From JANQTF01 sp036835375 (GTDB taxonomy: Bacteria; Bacteroidota; Bacteroidia; J057): a DNA stretch of 64,000 nucleotides. The stretch lies in contig DAITMB010000008.1 of assembly GCA_036835375.1 (NCBI GenBank), forward strand, positions 1-64,000, written 5' to 3'. The stretch's first letter is position 1; each line of letters starts with the position of its first letter. A program made the translations under genes and the position numbers. The notes under the pieces were generated by a model, which saw only the letters and a list, made by a program, of their open reading frames with translations, was not told the DNA's origin and searched no databases. This document shows, in pieces, positions 16,810-25,639 of the stretch.

Positions 16810-17934
16810 TTATCCGCCATATACTTCCAGCAGCTTCCAGATTCCGCTGATCACAAACAGCAAAAAAGCTAATGGCGTAAGATATTTCCAGGCCAAGGTC
16901 ATGAGTTGATCCATGCGCACGCGTGGATAGGTCCAGCGAAGATACATTTGCCCCATGACGAGGATCAGCGACTTGAGTAGCATCCAGAACGTGCCCCACA
17001 ACGTGCCTGCAAGTGTCCCGGGAGTTCCTGAAGTCCATGAAGCCAAGGATAACTGCCAATCACCGATCGTGATATTCGGAAAGGGGGTATTCCACCCTCC
17101 CAAAAATACTGTGGCCGCGATGATCGATACCAATAGCATTTTCCCATATTCCGACAGCATGACCAAGGCAAATCGGAATCCGCTATATTCCACGTGATAG
17201 CCAGACACCAGCTCTGACTCCGCCTCGGGCAAGTCAAATGGCGCTCGATTGCTCTCTGCGAGTGATGCAATGAAATAGATCACAAAGGCTAGGAGCAAAT
17301 GGGGATATCGAATGACGGACCAAGCCATGAATCCGCCTACATTATTTACTGGGAGGAAGCCCAGGAAGTACATGCTTTCATCAGAAAAAAGGCCCTGCCG
17401 CGCAGAAATATCCTGAAGGCTGAGCGTCCCGAGCATCATGACAGCCGCGAGAAGCGCGATGGCAGCGGGTACTTCATAGGCCACGATTTGGTTGACAGCC
17501 CGGGCTGCGCCCATGAGGGCGTATTTGTTGTTGGATCCCCAGCCTGCCATGAGCAAGCCTAAGACATCAATGGCGACGACACCCAGCACAAAAAGTAGTC
17601 CTACGCTCAAGTCTTGGCCCAGCACCTGCGGCGCTACTGGCAATGCTCCAAATCCCGCAAACACTGACACAAAAATCACCACAGGCGCAAGGACGAACAG
17701 CCCCCGGTCAGCAGCGGCAGGTACGATCGGCTCCTTGAGTAGCAGCTTGATCACATCTGCAAAGGTTTGAAAAATGCCGTAAGGCCCTGTTTCCATCGGC
17801 CCCAACCGATCTTGAATAAAGGCGCTCACTTTCCGCTCTGCATATACCCCCACCAGCGCAAAAAAAGATACCCCAACCACCGTACTGGCAACCTGGAGAG
17901 CTAATGAGGCTTGGATGGCAAGCAAGCAATGCAT
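16810..17934 (-). CDS. nuoH: NADH-quinone oxidoreductase subunit H
   Basis: A 374-residue membrane subunit of respiratory complex I at the junction of the hydrophilic arm and membrane arm, lining the quinone channel. Family signatures: ERKVSAFIQDRLGPMETGPY near 33, QTFADVIKLLLKEPIVP, SNNKYALMGAARAVNQIVAY with EVP, and SLAESNRAPFDLPEAESELV with a following GYHVEYSG. About eight hydrophobic helices are visible. It is on its own here: no other nuo gene adjoins, and nuoI-nuoL are 37 kb away on the opposite strand. Convergent with the PurF-like gene and divergent from the TIGR03643 gene (74 bp). Confidence 0.96.
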   Translation of the reverse strand: MHCLLAIQASLALQVASTVVGVSFFALVGVYAERKVSAFIQDRLGPMETGPYGIFQTFADVIKLLLKEPIVPAAADRGLFVLAPVVIFVSVFAGFGALPVAPQVLGQDLSVGLLFVLGVVAIDVLGLLMAGWGSNNKYALMGAARAVNQIVAYEVPAAIALLAAVMMLGTLSLQDISARQGLFSDESMYFLGFLPVNNVGGFMAWSVIRYPHLLLAFVIYFIASLAESNRAPFDLPEAESELVSGYHVEYSGFRFALVMLSEYGKMLLVSIIAATVFLGGWNTPFPNITIGDWQLSLASWTSGTPGTLAGTLWGTFWMLLKSLILVMGQMYLRWTYPRVRMDQLMTLAWKYLTPLAFLLFVISGIWKLLEVYGG

Positions 17935-18008
17935 GACGCAAGGTAGATATTTTTTGAAGGGGGTTCAGCGCACAAAACCATCAAGGTGCTTTCTGTGTTC
18001 AAACCTTC

Positions 18009-18290
18009 ATGAGTACTGACCTCACAGAAGAAGACATCGACCGGATCATCGAAATGGCCTGGGAGGACCGCACGCCGTTTGATGCCATTGAGGCACAATT
18101 TGGCTTGAAAGAGCAAGCAGTCATAGAACTCATGCGCAAGCATCTCAAGCCCAAAAGTTGGCAGCGGTGGCGGGCCAGGGTACAAGGACGGATCACCAAG
18201 CACCGCGCGAAGTCCGCGACTGACATGACGCGGTTTCGGTCCGACCAACAGCGCCACATCTCAGGCAACCGACCTTCGAAGCCTCGATAA
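18009..18290 (+). CDS. TIGR03643 (DUF2805) family protein
   Basis: A 93-residue protein beginning MSTDLTEEDIDRIIEMAWED, followed by FDAIEAQFGLKEQAVIELMR and LKPKSWQRWRARVQGRITKH, the signature of TIGR03643. The fold looks like a helix-turn-helix with a basic C-terminal half (RFRSDQQRH, SKPR), so nucleic-acid binding is plausible but unproven. The function is unknown. It is divergent from nuoH and is followed by a region with a minus-strand terminator and possible small RNA. Confidence 0.85.
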   Translation: MSTDLTEEDIDRIIEMAWEDRTPFDAIEAQFGLKEQAVIELMRKHLKPKSWQRWRARVQGRITKHRAKSATDMTRFRSDQQRHISGNRPSKPR

Positions 18291-18329
18291 CTGTTCCTTC
18301 ATTCTCCAAACCGAATCAACGAAACTCGC

Positions 18330-18453
18330 TTTAAAACAAAAATTACCGGTCCCTTCAAGAGCCCGGTAATTCGATTAGAGTGGTTTTGGTAAGGCGGTCG
18401 CCTTCAATACACGTGTGAATGAAGTACAGCCACTATTCGATTTACCCTACCTT
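18330..18453 (-). ncRNA. possible small RNA (minus strand)
   Basis: Between the TIGR03643 gene and the sigma factor, both on the plus strand, the minus strand carries a TATTTTTG -7 box at 18460-18467 and, about 90 nt downstream, a perfect 9-bp hairpin at 18341-18371 followed by an uninterrupted T-rich tract (TTTTTGTTTT). No minus-strand protein gene ends here. This is what an independent RNA of roughly 120 nt would look like. A short internal hairpin (GGCG-ACC-CGCC type) also occurs. No known RNA family was recognised and a -33 element is not convincing. Confidence 0.35.
18341..18371 (-). terminator. rho-independent terminator without a protein gene
   Basis: Perfect stem AATTACCGG / CCGGTAATT with a 13-nt loop. 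On the minus strand the stem is followed by TTTTTGTTTT. On the plus strand there is no T-run after the stem, so it is unlikely to be only the terminator of the upstream TIGR03643 gene. Confidence 0.7.
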
Positions 18454-18459
18454 CCCCAT

Positions 18460-18467
18460 CAAAAATA
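18460..18467 (-). promoter_or_regulatory. -7 box for the possible small RNA
   Basis: Minus-strand TATTTTTG fits TAnnTTTG. The -33 position does not show a clear TTTG, so confidence is low. Confidence 0.3.
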
Positions 18468-18648
18468 AAAAAATTGCCTGCATCGCAGTATGAGTGGCTT
18501 TCTCTCGTAACTTCCCGACTTGAGATGAATAAACCCAGGACGCCGCTACTTGTCTGAGACCCGAGATTTCCTCTATCATTTTGTCGCAGGGTTGCATTCT
18601 ACGCTGTTTCACCCGTATCTTTTTCCCCACGTGACGCGACTGGCTTCC

Positions 18649-19164
18649 ATGGAAGAGAACGAAGGCTTTTCTTGGGATAATCCCGACGATTTTCGAAAAT
18701 TGTTTGACTCCTTGTATGGAGGCTTACGCAAGTTCCTTTACTATAAGTCAGGGAATCTGGAGCAGGCCGAGGACCTCGCTCAAGAAGCTTTTATGATTCT
18801 TTGGAAAAAGCGCCAAAGCATAGACCCAGACAAGGTTAAAAGCTATTTATTCACCATCGCAAACAATCTTTTCCTCAACGAGGTGAAGCACCAAAAGGTC
18901 GTGCTCAAGTTTCAGAAGCGCCCGCAGAGGGAATCTTCAACCGAAACGCCTCAATACCTCATGGAAGAGGCGGAATTCAAGATCAAACTGGAAAAAGCGA
19001 TTTCTTCCCTGCCTGAAAAGCACAGGATCGTCTTTCTCATGAATCGGATCGACAAACTCACTTATCGTGAAATCGCCGAGCGACTTGAACTTTCCGTCAA
19101 AGCTGTCGAAAAGCGGATGCACAAAGCACTCATCATCCTCCGCGACTTGAACCCCAATATTTAG
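18649..19164 (+). CDS. ECF RNA polymerase sigma factor (orphan)
   Basis: A 171-residue sigma-70 family factor of the extracytoplasmic-function type. Region 2 includes FRKLFDSLYGGLRKFLYYKS then QAEDLAQEAFMILWKKRQSI; region 4 includes AISSLPEKHRIVFLMNRIDK then TYREIAERLELSVKAVEKRM, a helix-turn-helix. The ATG at 18649 is preferred; the longer frame begins with TTG and adds unrelated sequence. Such factors usually have a cognate FecR-like anti-sigma gene downstream, but here the next gene is a minus-strand acetyltransferase, so the partner, if any, lies elsewhere. Confidence 0.9.
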   Translation: MEENEGFSWDNPDDFRKLFDSLYGGLRKFLYYKSGNLEQAEDLAQEAFMILWKKRQSIDPDKVKSYLFTIANNLFLNEVKHQKVVLKFQKRPQRESSTETPQYLMEEAEFKIKLEKAISSLPEKHRIVFLMNRIDKLTYREIAERLELSVKAVEKRMHKALIILRDLNPNI

Positions 19165-19210
19165 CATCCATGTTGTAAAGCGGAGGAGGAAAACCCTCGA
19201 AAGCAGAGGC

Positions 19211-19858
19211 TTATTGACCTAATTGCTTCCCTGGATTTCCGAATACGGTAGCGTTCTCTGGAACATCCTTGAGCACTACAGCGCCAGCACCAATCAGGGA
19301 CTCCCTACCGACAGTCACCCCAGGCTGAACGATGGCTCCTGCCCCGATGAAGCACTCATCGCCAATTACTGCACCGTTGCCGATCTGCGCGCCTTGGCTG
19401 ACTGTCACATATTCGCCAAGATCTACGTCGGCACCGATATTTGCCCCGGCCATGATCAAGGTAAATGAGCCAATGAGGCTATTGGCCAGTATCGTCACAT
19501 AGGGATAAATGAGGCAACCTTCTCCCAGTTTGGCGTAGGGAGAAATAAGTGCGGTAGGGTGGGCCAGCGTGACCATGTCAGCTACCTTGCTCGAGAGCTC
19601 TTCGACCAACTCCGTCCGTTTGGAGATTTCGCGCACGGCAAGCACCAGTTTGGTATGCTCATCCTGAAACAGTTTCTCAGCGTCGGCGCCCCCTAGTTCG
19701 CTGACTATGAGGATGTCGTTAAGCTCTTGGTGGACTTCTTCCGGCTCTTCAGTCAAAAAACCATAGACCACTACATCCAAAGCATTGGCAATGTCTAGCG
19801 CAATGCGGGCTTCTGCCCCTGTACCGATGATGAGAATGGGGGTGCGAGCGTATTCCAT
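19211..19858 (-). CDS. NeuD/PglD-type sugar O-acyltransferase
   Basis: A 215-residue enzyme with an N-terminal Rossmann-like domain (ILIIGTGAEARIALDIANAL, residues 8-27) and a left-handed beta-helix of hexapeptide repeats from about 100 to 210 (HPTALISPYAKLGEGCLIYP, GANIGADVDLGEYVTVSQGA, IGAGAVVLKDVPENATVFGN). The His in LAHPTALISP and the ending VFGNPGK are family hallmarks. Members acetylate amino- or hydroxyl groups of nucleotide sugars for surface glycans. Nothing nearby identifies the sugar. Same strand as the TPR/barrel/coaX group but 114 bp from it. Confidence 0.88.
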   Translation of the reverse strand: MEYARTPILIIGTGAEARIALDIANALDVVVYGFLTEEPEEVHQELNDILIVSELGGADAEKLFQDEHTKLVLAVREISKRTELVEELSSKVADMVTLAHPTALISPYAKLGEGCLIYPYVTILANSLIGSFTLIMAGANIGADVDLGEYVTVSQGAQIGNGAVIGDECFIGAGAIVQPGVTVGRESLIGAGAVVLKDVPENATVFGNPGKQLGQ

Positions 19859-19972
19859 AATTTAAAAAGCAGCAAAGAAAAACCGGACCAATAAATAAGG
19901 AAGCAGCAAAGGCTTCTGTAAGCTGCGAAGGTACGACGCAGGGACGGAATTGTTGGTACCAAGGAGGCAAGC

Positions 19973-21238
19973 TCAGCGCACCCTCGCAACCTCATTGATC
20001 CAGCAAGTAATCGGAATGCGATCACCTATCCGCAATCCTAAAAAGGCGAGCTCCTCTGGTGGTGGGATGCGATTTTCCAAGAACCGAAGACGCGCGGATG
20101 CCTCCGGATAAAGAGCGGGATTGCGCTGTGCCGCTTCTGTAGTGTAGTCAATTGCAAGGTAAGTGAGGGCCAACCGCTCTAAACGACTGTCGGCACACAT
20201 GGCTCCAGAGGACTCGATGAGGTCTGCCAGAAATATCAAGGGCTGTCCCCAAGCAGGATAAAGCTCATCCGCCTGCCGCGCATGGAGCCTGGCTGAACGA
20301 AAACTTCTTCGAATCGCGTAGAGACCTGCCATCCGAAGCTCCATGGCAGCCTTCATGCGCGGATCCTTTTCCGCATCTACTGCCAGCATCAAGAGCCGCT
20401 GGGTTTCCCAAAAAACCTCTTGTTCCAGGTAGCTCTCCGCAGCACGCAGCAAAATATAAGGGGAAATGCCAAGCTGAGCCGCCCGCCTGCGAATGGTATC
20501 TTCACTTGCCGTCCAACCACAAGCTTTGGTCTCCATGAGAATAAACAGCCTGGCATACTCCGCCGGGGTGGCAAACCCCAATCTTACGCGTGAATCTTCA
20601 CGCGCATACACTGCTTCGCAGTCCTCTCCATACACATTAAGGAACGCACGAAGTTCTTTTCTTCTCTGATCTGCCTGCCCCAAAAGTTCAGGCGAAATGA
20701 CTGGCATCTGAATCAGGACATAATCCAGGACTTGGTACGTATCCAGCCATTCGTTCCATGACTTTTGGTCATTGGGGATGCGCTCCAGCATGGCGCGAGC
20801 CAGCTCTTGCCACACGATAGGACGAAGTTCGTAAACACGACCTTTCAAGCTCCTTGTCAAAACGGGCAGAATCGAATCCGCCAGGCTGCTCTGGTAGAAC
20901 AAGACGGTCTCAGCTGATTGAGCATGCCACTCGATCGTTTGTTCAGGACGCAAGTAGGCGAGCAATGCTTGGGCCCGGAGTAGCCCAGCTTGCGCAGGGG
21001 GACTCAATGGCACCCGACTTTTTTGGATAAGTTCTAAGCGAAATGCCTCCTCCCGGGCCAGCCACGTTTCTAGCTGAAGCACACTATCAGGCTGCCGGGA
21101 GAGATATCGAAGCGCTTCGTCGTAGTCTTCTCGGAGACTTGCCTGCAAAAACACCTGAAAGTCACTCGGTTGCCCTACGATCAGCCACGGAGACACAAAG
21201 AGCCATCCGGTCAGCACACACCGAAACAGGGCTTGCAT
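19973..21238 (-). CDS. secreted TPR-like protein of the coaX cluster
   Basis: A 421-residue protein with a signal peptide (MQALFRCVLTGWLFVSPWLI then VGQ). The body is almost all helical with pairs resembling tetratricopeptide repeats, for example AAMELRMAGLYAIRRSFRSA and RQADELYPAWGQPLIFLADL. The tail (GDRIPITCWINEVARVR) resembles a short conserved C-terminus seen on Bacteroidota TPR proteins encoded next to coaX. The function is not known; a periplasmic role in envelope biogenesis is inferred from the neighbourhood. It lies 62 bp downstream of the outer-membrane barrel gene and is probably in one transcript with it and coaX. Confidence 0.75.
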   Translation of the reverse strand: MQALFRCVLTGWLFVSPWLIVGQPSDFQVFLQASLREDYDEALRYLSRQPDSVLQLETWLAREEAFRLELIQKSRVPLSPPAQAGLLRAQALLAYLRPEQTIEWHAQSAETVLFYQSSLADSILPVLTRSLKGRVYELRPIVWQELARAMLERIPNDQKSWNEWLDTYQVLDYVLIQMPVISPELLGQADQRRKELRAFLNVYGEDCEAVYAREDSRVRLGFATPAEYARLFILMETKACGWTASEDTIRRRAAQLGISPYILLRAAESYLEQEVFWETQRLLMLAVDAEKDPRMKAAMELRMAGLYAIRRSFRSARLHARQADELYPAWGQPLIFLADLIESSGAMCADSRLERLALTYLAIDYTTEAAQRNPALYPEASARLRFLENRIPPPEELAFLGLRIGDRIPITCWINEVARVR

Positions 21239-21300
21239 ACATTCAGTTTATTGGATTCTCGCTTGCGAGATCGTTTGAAGGCCATTTTAGGAGCATCCGC

Positions 21301-22599
21301 TCAGTCTACCACCCGTTGAATAAACCAGCGGTCATTGATCGTGGCACCTATGCGGATTCTGGCATAGAGTTCTTCCAAGGGAAATCCTCCCCCAATGCTT
21401 CCTCTTTGGCCCAGTTCTGCTGAGATATTGATTCGAGACACGGCCCTGCCGCGATTAAAGCGCGAATTGCCTTTCGCATCTGCTGGCAGTCCCAGCCCAA
21501 AAGTCACGCCATAGTCCGGTACTGGCTTGCCGTTAAAGAGCAAATAGGTCTGGTGATAATAGCCGCCAAATCGATAGTCGATGCGCTGATAGTACTTTGG
21601 AGACTCAATGTTCGGAATGATTTCTGCGCCAGCAGCTACCCGGATTTCGCGGCCTAAATTGCTTGGCGTATTAAAATATTGAAACCGAGACCAGTCTTGA
21701 TACATCACATCCGCACCTACAGACCAATGGGCAAAGCGACTCAGCATCAGACCAAAACCGAATCTGGGAGGCACCACTACCGAACCAAATTCTGTAGCCA
21801 AAGTATCGGTGATCAAGCCATTGCTGACTTGTGTGAATCGATCGCCATCCATCCCCAACGTATAATCAGCGAAAGCGCCGAGGCGAAAGGTGGTCCGCTT
21901 TTGAGCGTTGAGGGTGTCCTCGAACATGATTCCAGCAGTGCCGATCCAGCCGTTGACAAACACATCCTGCAAAGTAGATATAGGAAAAAAGTTTGTGGCT
22001 GGCACCGAATCGGACCGATACACGATCGTGTTCCAGTTGTATTGTGTATTCCCAAAGTTGTATTGGCCATTGACCCCTAGCTTGAGTCGCCCTTTAAACA
22101 ATCTCAAGCCCAAGCCAATAAATCCTTGATTCAACCCGCCACTCCCCGTGTAAGTCGTTTCCTCAATCAGGGCTGAGTCTGCCACCACAATGGGCCTGCG
22201 ACCCGTGATCTCATATCCCACCGAGCTGTAGGGAGAAAATCCCATGACCAGCACCAGGTTTTTATTGGAAGGAAATGCAAAAGCAGCGTTTTGAATTCCT
22301 GCATTATACCTCACGCCTGTTCCCTCCTCCGTGTTGATCTGGCTAGCTTGAAAAAAGCCCGAAACATCCATCGTGGTGAAATACAGGTCTGCATAGCTAG
22401 CAGGATTGACCCGATTAATCGAAAAAAAATTGTCTGAGGCGACTGACATTCCCCCCATCGCCGCATTTCGGGTCGTGGTAGAACTCAGAATATCACCAAT
22501 CGCGTAGCGGGAGTAAGGACTGACAGTCAGCTCTTGGGCAAGGAGCGTGGCAGCGCTTGTTCCCAAAAGGGCCATCGTAAGAACAATCCGAATGATCAT
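21301..22599 (-). CDS. outer-membrane beta-barrel protein of the coaX cluster
   Basis: A 432-residue protein with signal peptide MIIRIVLTMALLGTSAATLL ending in AQ. The mature start ELTVSPYSRYAIGDILSS and RNAAMGGMSVASDNFFSINR with NPASYADL are typical of a Bacteroidota barrel family related to FadL/OmpP1. Alternating hydrophobic strands continue to the C-terminus. The ligand is unknown. It overlaps the end of coaX by 4 bp (ATGA-type coupling), so translation is probably coupled; this order (coaX, barrel, TPR protein) is one I recall as common in Bacteroidota. Confidence 0.85.
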   Translation of the reverse strand: MIIRIVLTMALLGTSAATLLAQELTVSPYSRYAIGDILSSTTTRNAAMGGMSVASDNFFSINRVNPASYADLYFTTMDVSGFFQASQINTEEGTGVRYNAGIQNAAFAFPSNKNLVLVMGFSPYSSVGYEITGRRPIVVADSALIEETTYTGSGGLNQGFIGLGLRLFKGRLKLGVNGQYNFGNTQYNWNTIVYRSDSVPATNFFPISTLQDVFVNGWIGTAGIMFEDTLNAQKRTTFRLGAFADYTLGMDGDRFTQVSNGLITDTLATEFGSVVVPPRFGFGLMLSRFAHWSVGADVMYQDWSRFQYFNTPSNLGREIRVAAGAEIIPNIESPKYYQRIDYRFGGYYHQTYLLFNGKPVPDYGVTFGLGLPADAKGNSRFNRGRAVSRINISAELGQRGSIGGGFPLEELYARIRIGATINDRWFIQRVVD

Positions 22600-23348
22600 G
22601 TGGAAGCTATGTGCTTGAGTATGAAATAAATCCCGCGGAGTACGAGTGAGTTGTCGGCAAAATTGATGTTTTTCAGTTGCTTTTCAAAGGATTCGGCATC
22701 TCCCCCGGTGAGGAATACCTGAAGCTGATCCCCAACCTGCGCTCGATAAGATTGAATCATCCCATTCATCTCTTGAATCGCAGCTCCTTCTACTCCAGCA
22801 CGCAAACTCTCCGTGGTAGAATCACCGATGAGGGGCGGCTTACCGTTGGGTGACAAACGCGGCAGCCTTGCTGTGAAATGGTGCAACGCATCATATCGCA
22901 TCTGTATGCCTGGAGAAATGGCTCCCCCCAAGTACATTGGTTCGCTCGTTGCGACATCGTAGGTGATCGCCGTTCCAGCATCGACCACCAAGACGGGCTT
23001 TCCGGGAGAGAGGTTGCACGCCGCTACGATCCCTGCAAATCGGTCCGCACCTAGGGTTTCGGGCGTTTGATATCGATGGGGAAAAGGCCACTTAATGCCG
23101 GGATGAATCTGATAGATATGCGCCGTAGCCAATTCTGTTAAAGGTTCCCAGGCCTCAGGAGACCAAGATTTCGCGGTGCTCAACCATCCTACTACCACTA
23201 CCCCTCCTTGCGCTGCTGCCCACGAAGCAGCCATTTGTGGCGCTTCCTCGGTGTCGCAGGTATTTCGTTCTACCAAGCGACCCGCTTCTGTAAAAAGTCC
23301 AAGTTTGGTTCGGGTATTTCCGGTATCTATGGCGAGATAGTGCATCAT
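22596..23348 (-). CDS. coaX: type III pantothenate kinase
   Basis: A 250-residue ASKHA-fold kinase that phosphorylates pantothenate in the first committed step of coenzyme A synthesis. Motifs: phosphate-1 loop AIDTGNTRTKLGLF at 6-19, PETLGADRFAGIVAA, phosphate-2 motif LVVDAGTAITYDV and LGGAISPGIQMRYDALHHFT. Two Met codons open the frame (MMHYLAID); either could be used. First gene of the coaX / barrel / TPR set; birA lies 52 bp upstream on the same strand and may share the transcript. Confidence 0.95.
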   Translation of the reverse strand: MMHYLAIDTGNTRTKLGLFTEAGRLVERNTCDTEEAPQMAASWAAAQGGVVVVGWLSTAKSWSPEAWEPLTELATAHIYQIHPGIKWPFPHRYQTPETLGADRFAGIVAACNLSPGKPVLVVDAGTAITYDVATSEPMYLGGAISPGIQMRYDALHHFTARLPRLSPNGKPPLIGDSTTESLRAGVEGAAIQEMNGMIQSYRAQVGDQLQVFLTGGDAESFEKQLKNINFADNSLVLRGIYFILKHIAST

Positions 23349-23400
23349 GTTCGGTGTGTCAACCTATAGAAAACCGTAAAGGACACTCCCATTCGAGCTG

Positions 23401-24198
23401 TCATTCCCACACAAACTCCACCTCTTTCAGGTCAAAGTGGCGGATTCCCTCAGGAAGTTGTATGGCCAGATGGCCTTGTTCATTCACTCCAAGAATCGGG
23501 TACTTTCCAGCTCCCCCTTGCCAGCGGATCTGCACGGGCTCTTGATAACCGTAGAGTACAGAGAGGTATTGCCGGGCGAGACCGCCCCGACCTTCGGTCT
23601 GAAAGGTACGGTACCCTTCTTCAAGGTGATCAAGCAAGCACATCCACACCCCCCTCCGGTCAAATGGCTTTCCTGCTTCTCGTGCCAAGGAGGTAGTTCT
23701 GGGGGCGATTACTGGCATAAATTGAGTCTGATTCACATTCAGCCCAATCCCAACCACGGTCCCCTTCAGTCGGCTGCCTTCCCACTGACTCTCAATGAGA
23801 ATTCCAGCCACTTTTTTTTGGTCAATCAGCAAATCATTGGGCCATTTGATCTGTACGTTGGCCCTTGGGAGCAAAGCCGACAAAGCTTTCTGCATGGCAA
23901 GGCCAATGGCTTTGCTCAAATCAAATAATTGGGACTCCAATCCCTTTGCCCGCAACACAACGCTGAAGGTGAGATTCTTTCCTTTCTCGCTTTCCCAGCG
24001 AGTACCTTGCTGGCCCCGACCTTTGGTCTGATGATCAGTGACCAATACCAAGCCCTCTTCCGCTCCAGCACTCAATTCCTCCATCGCCCAGAGATTGGTG
24101 GAAGGATGATCAGGCAAAAATCTTATCACGGAGCCAATTACCCGCTTTTCCGCATGAGGAATGGTGCTGGGAGCGAGCCAAGAAGGAAGGTCTGGCAT
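23401..24198 (-). CDS. birA: biotin--[acetyl-CoA-carboxylase] ligase
   Basis: A 265-residue class II-like catalytic core without an N-terminal DNA-binding domain (monofunctional type). It attaches biotin to the carboxyl carrier protein. Motifs: STNLWAMEEL, TDHQTKGRGQQGTRWESEKG (biotinyl-AMP loop, GRGxxG), VQIKWPNDLLIDQKKVAGIL with IES, and VVGIGLNVNQTQF. The short C-terminal SH3-like cap is present (PVQIRWQGGAGKYPILGVNE). Divergent from rsfS, a neighbour pairing I recall from other Bacteroidota. Confidence 0.95.
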   Translation of the reverse strand: MPDLPSWLAPSTIPHAEKRVIGSVIRFLPDHPSTNLWAMEELSAGAEEGLVLVTDHQTKGRGQQGTRWESEKGKNLTFSVVLRAKGLESQLFDLSKAIGLAMQKALSALLPRANVQIKWPNDLLIDQKKVAGILIESQWEGSRLKGTVVGIGLNVNQTQFMPVIAPRTTSLAREAGKPFDRRGVWMCLLDHLEEGYRTFQTEGRGGLARQYLSVLYGYQEPVQIRWQGGAGKYPILGVNEQGHLAIQLPEGIRHFDLKEVEFVWE

Positions 24199-24513
24199 GG
24201 ACGATTAACTTTTGTGCGTATATTTCGAATATCTGCTAACTTATCTAGCCGTCCAAGTGGGACCACACGGGGACAAAGCTGTTGAAAGTTGGCTTTCCTC
24301 TTGCGATTTCCTTTGGCTATGAGCCACGTTAAGCTGCGTAAAGAGCAAGACCTTCGGCCTTCCCCCAAATTTCGCTACAGAACTAAGAAAAATATCCGAA
24401 TTTTGCCCACTGAGATTCCTTCAACAGGATTCGCGAATGCATCAATCCACCTTTGGGGATCCTTCCACTTTCTTCCTCCCATTCTTATCAACTAGACTGA
24501 TTATCTTTTTTGC
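24199..24513. other. gene-free birA-rsfS divergent region
   Basis: 315 bp between divergent genes. No coding frame or RNA gene is credible. A near-match to a -7 box (TATCTTTT) ends 4 nt before the rsfS ATG; it is too weak to call. Confidence 0.5.
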
Positions 24514-24882
24514 ATGACGAAAATCGCGCTGACTGCGCAGGCTCTCTCCGAAGTGGCCGTGCGAGCTCTCCAAGAAGTCAAGGGAAAACATATTGTACGG
24601 ATGGATCTCCGAAAATCAAGTGGCGCCGTCACTGATTATTTCATCGTCTGTACAGGCACTTCCAATACCCATGTACAAGCCCTGGCGGAGTCTGTGCTCA
24701 AGATCATGAAAAAAGATGCAGGAGAAATACCCCATGCTAAGGAGGGCCTCCAGACAGGGGAATGGGTGCTCGTGGACTATATCAATGTCGTCGTCCACGT
24801 TTTTCTGAAGGACAAAAGGAGTTTTTATCAGTTGGAGCGCCTCTGGGGTGACGCCGACACCAAGGTGTACGAAGACCTTTAG
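24514..24882 (+). CDS. rsfS: ribosome silencing factor
   Basis: A 122-residue RsfS/Iojap protein that binds ribosomal protein L14 and blocks subunit joining in starvation. The core reads IVRMDLRKSSGAVTDYFIVC then TGTSNTHVQALAESVLKIMK, GLQTGEWVLVDYINVVVHVF and ERLWGDADTKVY, matching the family closely. Length is normal. In many Bacteroidota ftsH follows; here the next gene is an LRR protein on the other strand. Confidence 0.95.
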   Translation: MTKIALTAQALSEVAVRALQEVKGKHIVRMDLRKSSGAVTDYFIVCTGTSNTHVQALAESVLKIMKKDAGEIPHAKEGLQTGEWVLVDYINVVVHVFLKDKRSFYQLERLWGDADTKVYEDL

Positions 24883-24925
24883 GCGGCAAGATTCAGACTT
24901 GGGGTCTGGCTCTTTATGTATTAAA

Positions 24926-25480
24926 TCAAGTCAGTAAGGCGCAGTTCGGCATCAGCTCTTGATAGGCGATCAACTCTTCTTTGGGGATCGGATTAAAGGA
25001 AAGCGTAAGCATCTTTAGTTTTTCCAGTGGGACGAGGTGAGCCACGGTGCGAATGCCGCAACCATTCAAATACAGTTCCTCGAGACTTTCCAAATGGCTC
25101 AACCTATCCAGAGAGAGAATTGGGCGGCGAGGATATGAAATATCCAAGATGTGAAGCTGAGTGAGCTTCTCCAAGCCCTTCAACTCATTTCCGCGATGGA
25201 AAGTGAGATGCAGCTCCTTAAGGTCGGGTAGCAAAGCCAAAGGGGAAAGATCTTCCACCTCTGTGAGACTGAGATCCAGATATCGTAATCCCTGAAAAGA
25301 CGCAAAGTCATCTACCTGCCTTAAAGGCAAACAGCTAGCATCTAACTCATGGATTTCTGAGAGTCCAGTGAGGTCACCGTCCATCGGATCGCGGTCTTCA
25401 ACGAATCTCCGCCAGACTTCGTCCAGAAGAGAATTGGAGTGTTGAGCTTGGAGGCTAAGCAAGTTGGGGATAGGTCTCAT
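24926..25480 (-). CDS. small leucine-rich-repeat protein
   Basis: A 184-residue protein with about five leucine-rich repeats of 22-24 residues, e.g. FQGLRYLDLSLTEVEDLSPL, LPDLKELHLTFHRGNELKGL, LTQLHILDISYPRRPILSLD and LESLEELYLNGCGIRTVAHL. The ATG at 25480 (MRPIPNLLSLQAQ) is used; the longer frame starts with TTG. No signal peptide or membrane segment is seen, so it is probably cytoplasmic, perhaps in protein-protein contacts. No specific function can be assigned. Convergent with rsfS. Confidence 0.7.
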   Translation of the reverse strand: MRPIPNLLSLQAQHSNSLLDEVWRRFVEDRDPMDGDLTGLSEIHELDASCLPLRQVDDFASFQGLRYLDLSLTEVEDLSPLALLPDLKELHLTFHRGNELKGLEKLTQLHILDISYPRRPILSLDRLSHLESLEELYLNGCGIRTVAHLVPLEKLKMLTLSFNPIPKEELIAYQELMPNCALLT

Positions 25481-25639
25481 TCCGTTACCAGTTGGTTCGC
25501 ACGTACGAATCAAGCGGTAAGAAAGGAAGTGCCCTTCGATTCACAAGCACGCAAGTTCTACGAACATTACATTCACAAAAAGCATACGCGCGGCAAGAGA
25601 AGTCGGACAAAAATACCCCTAACAAGGAACTTTTACCGA

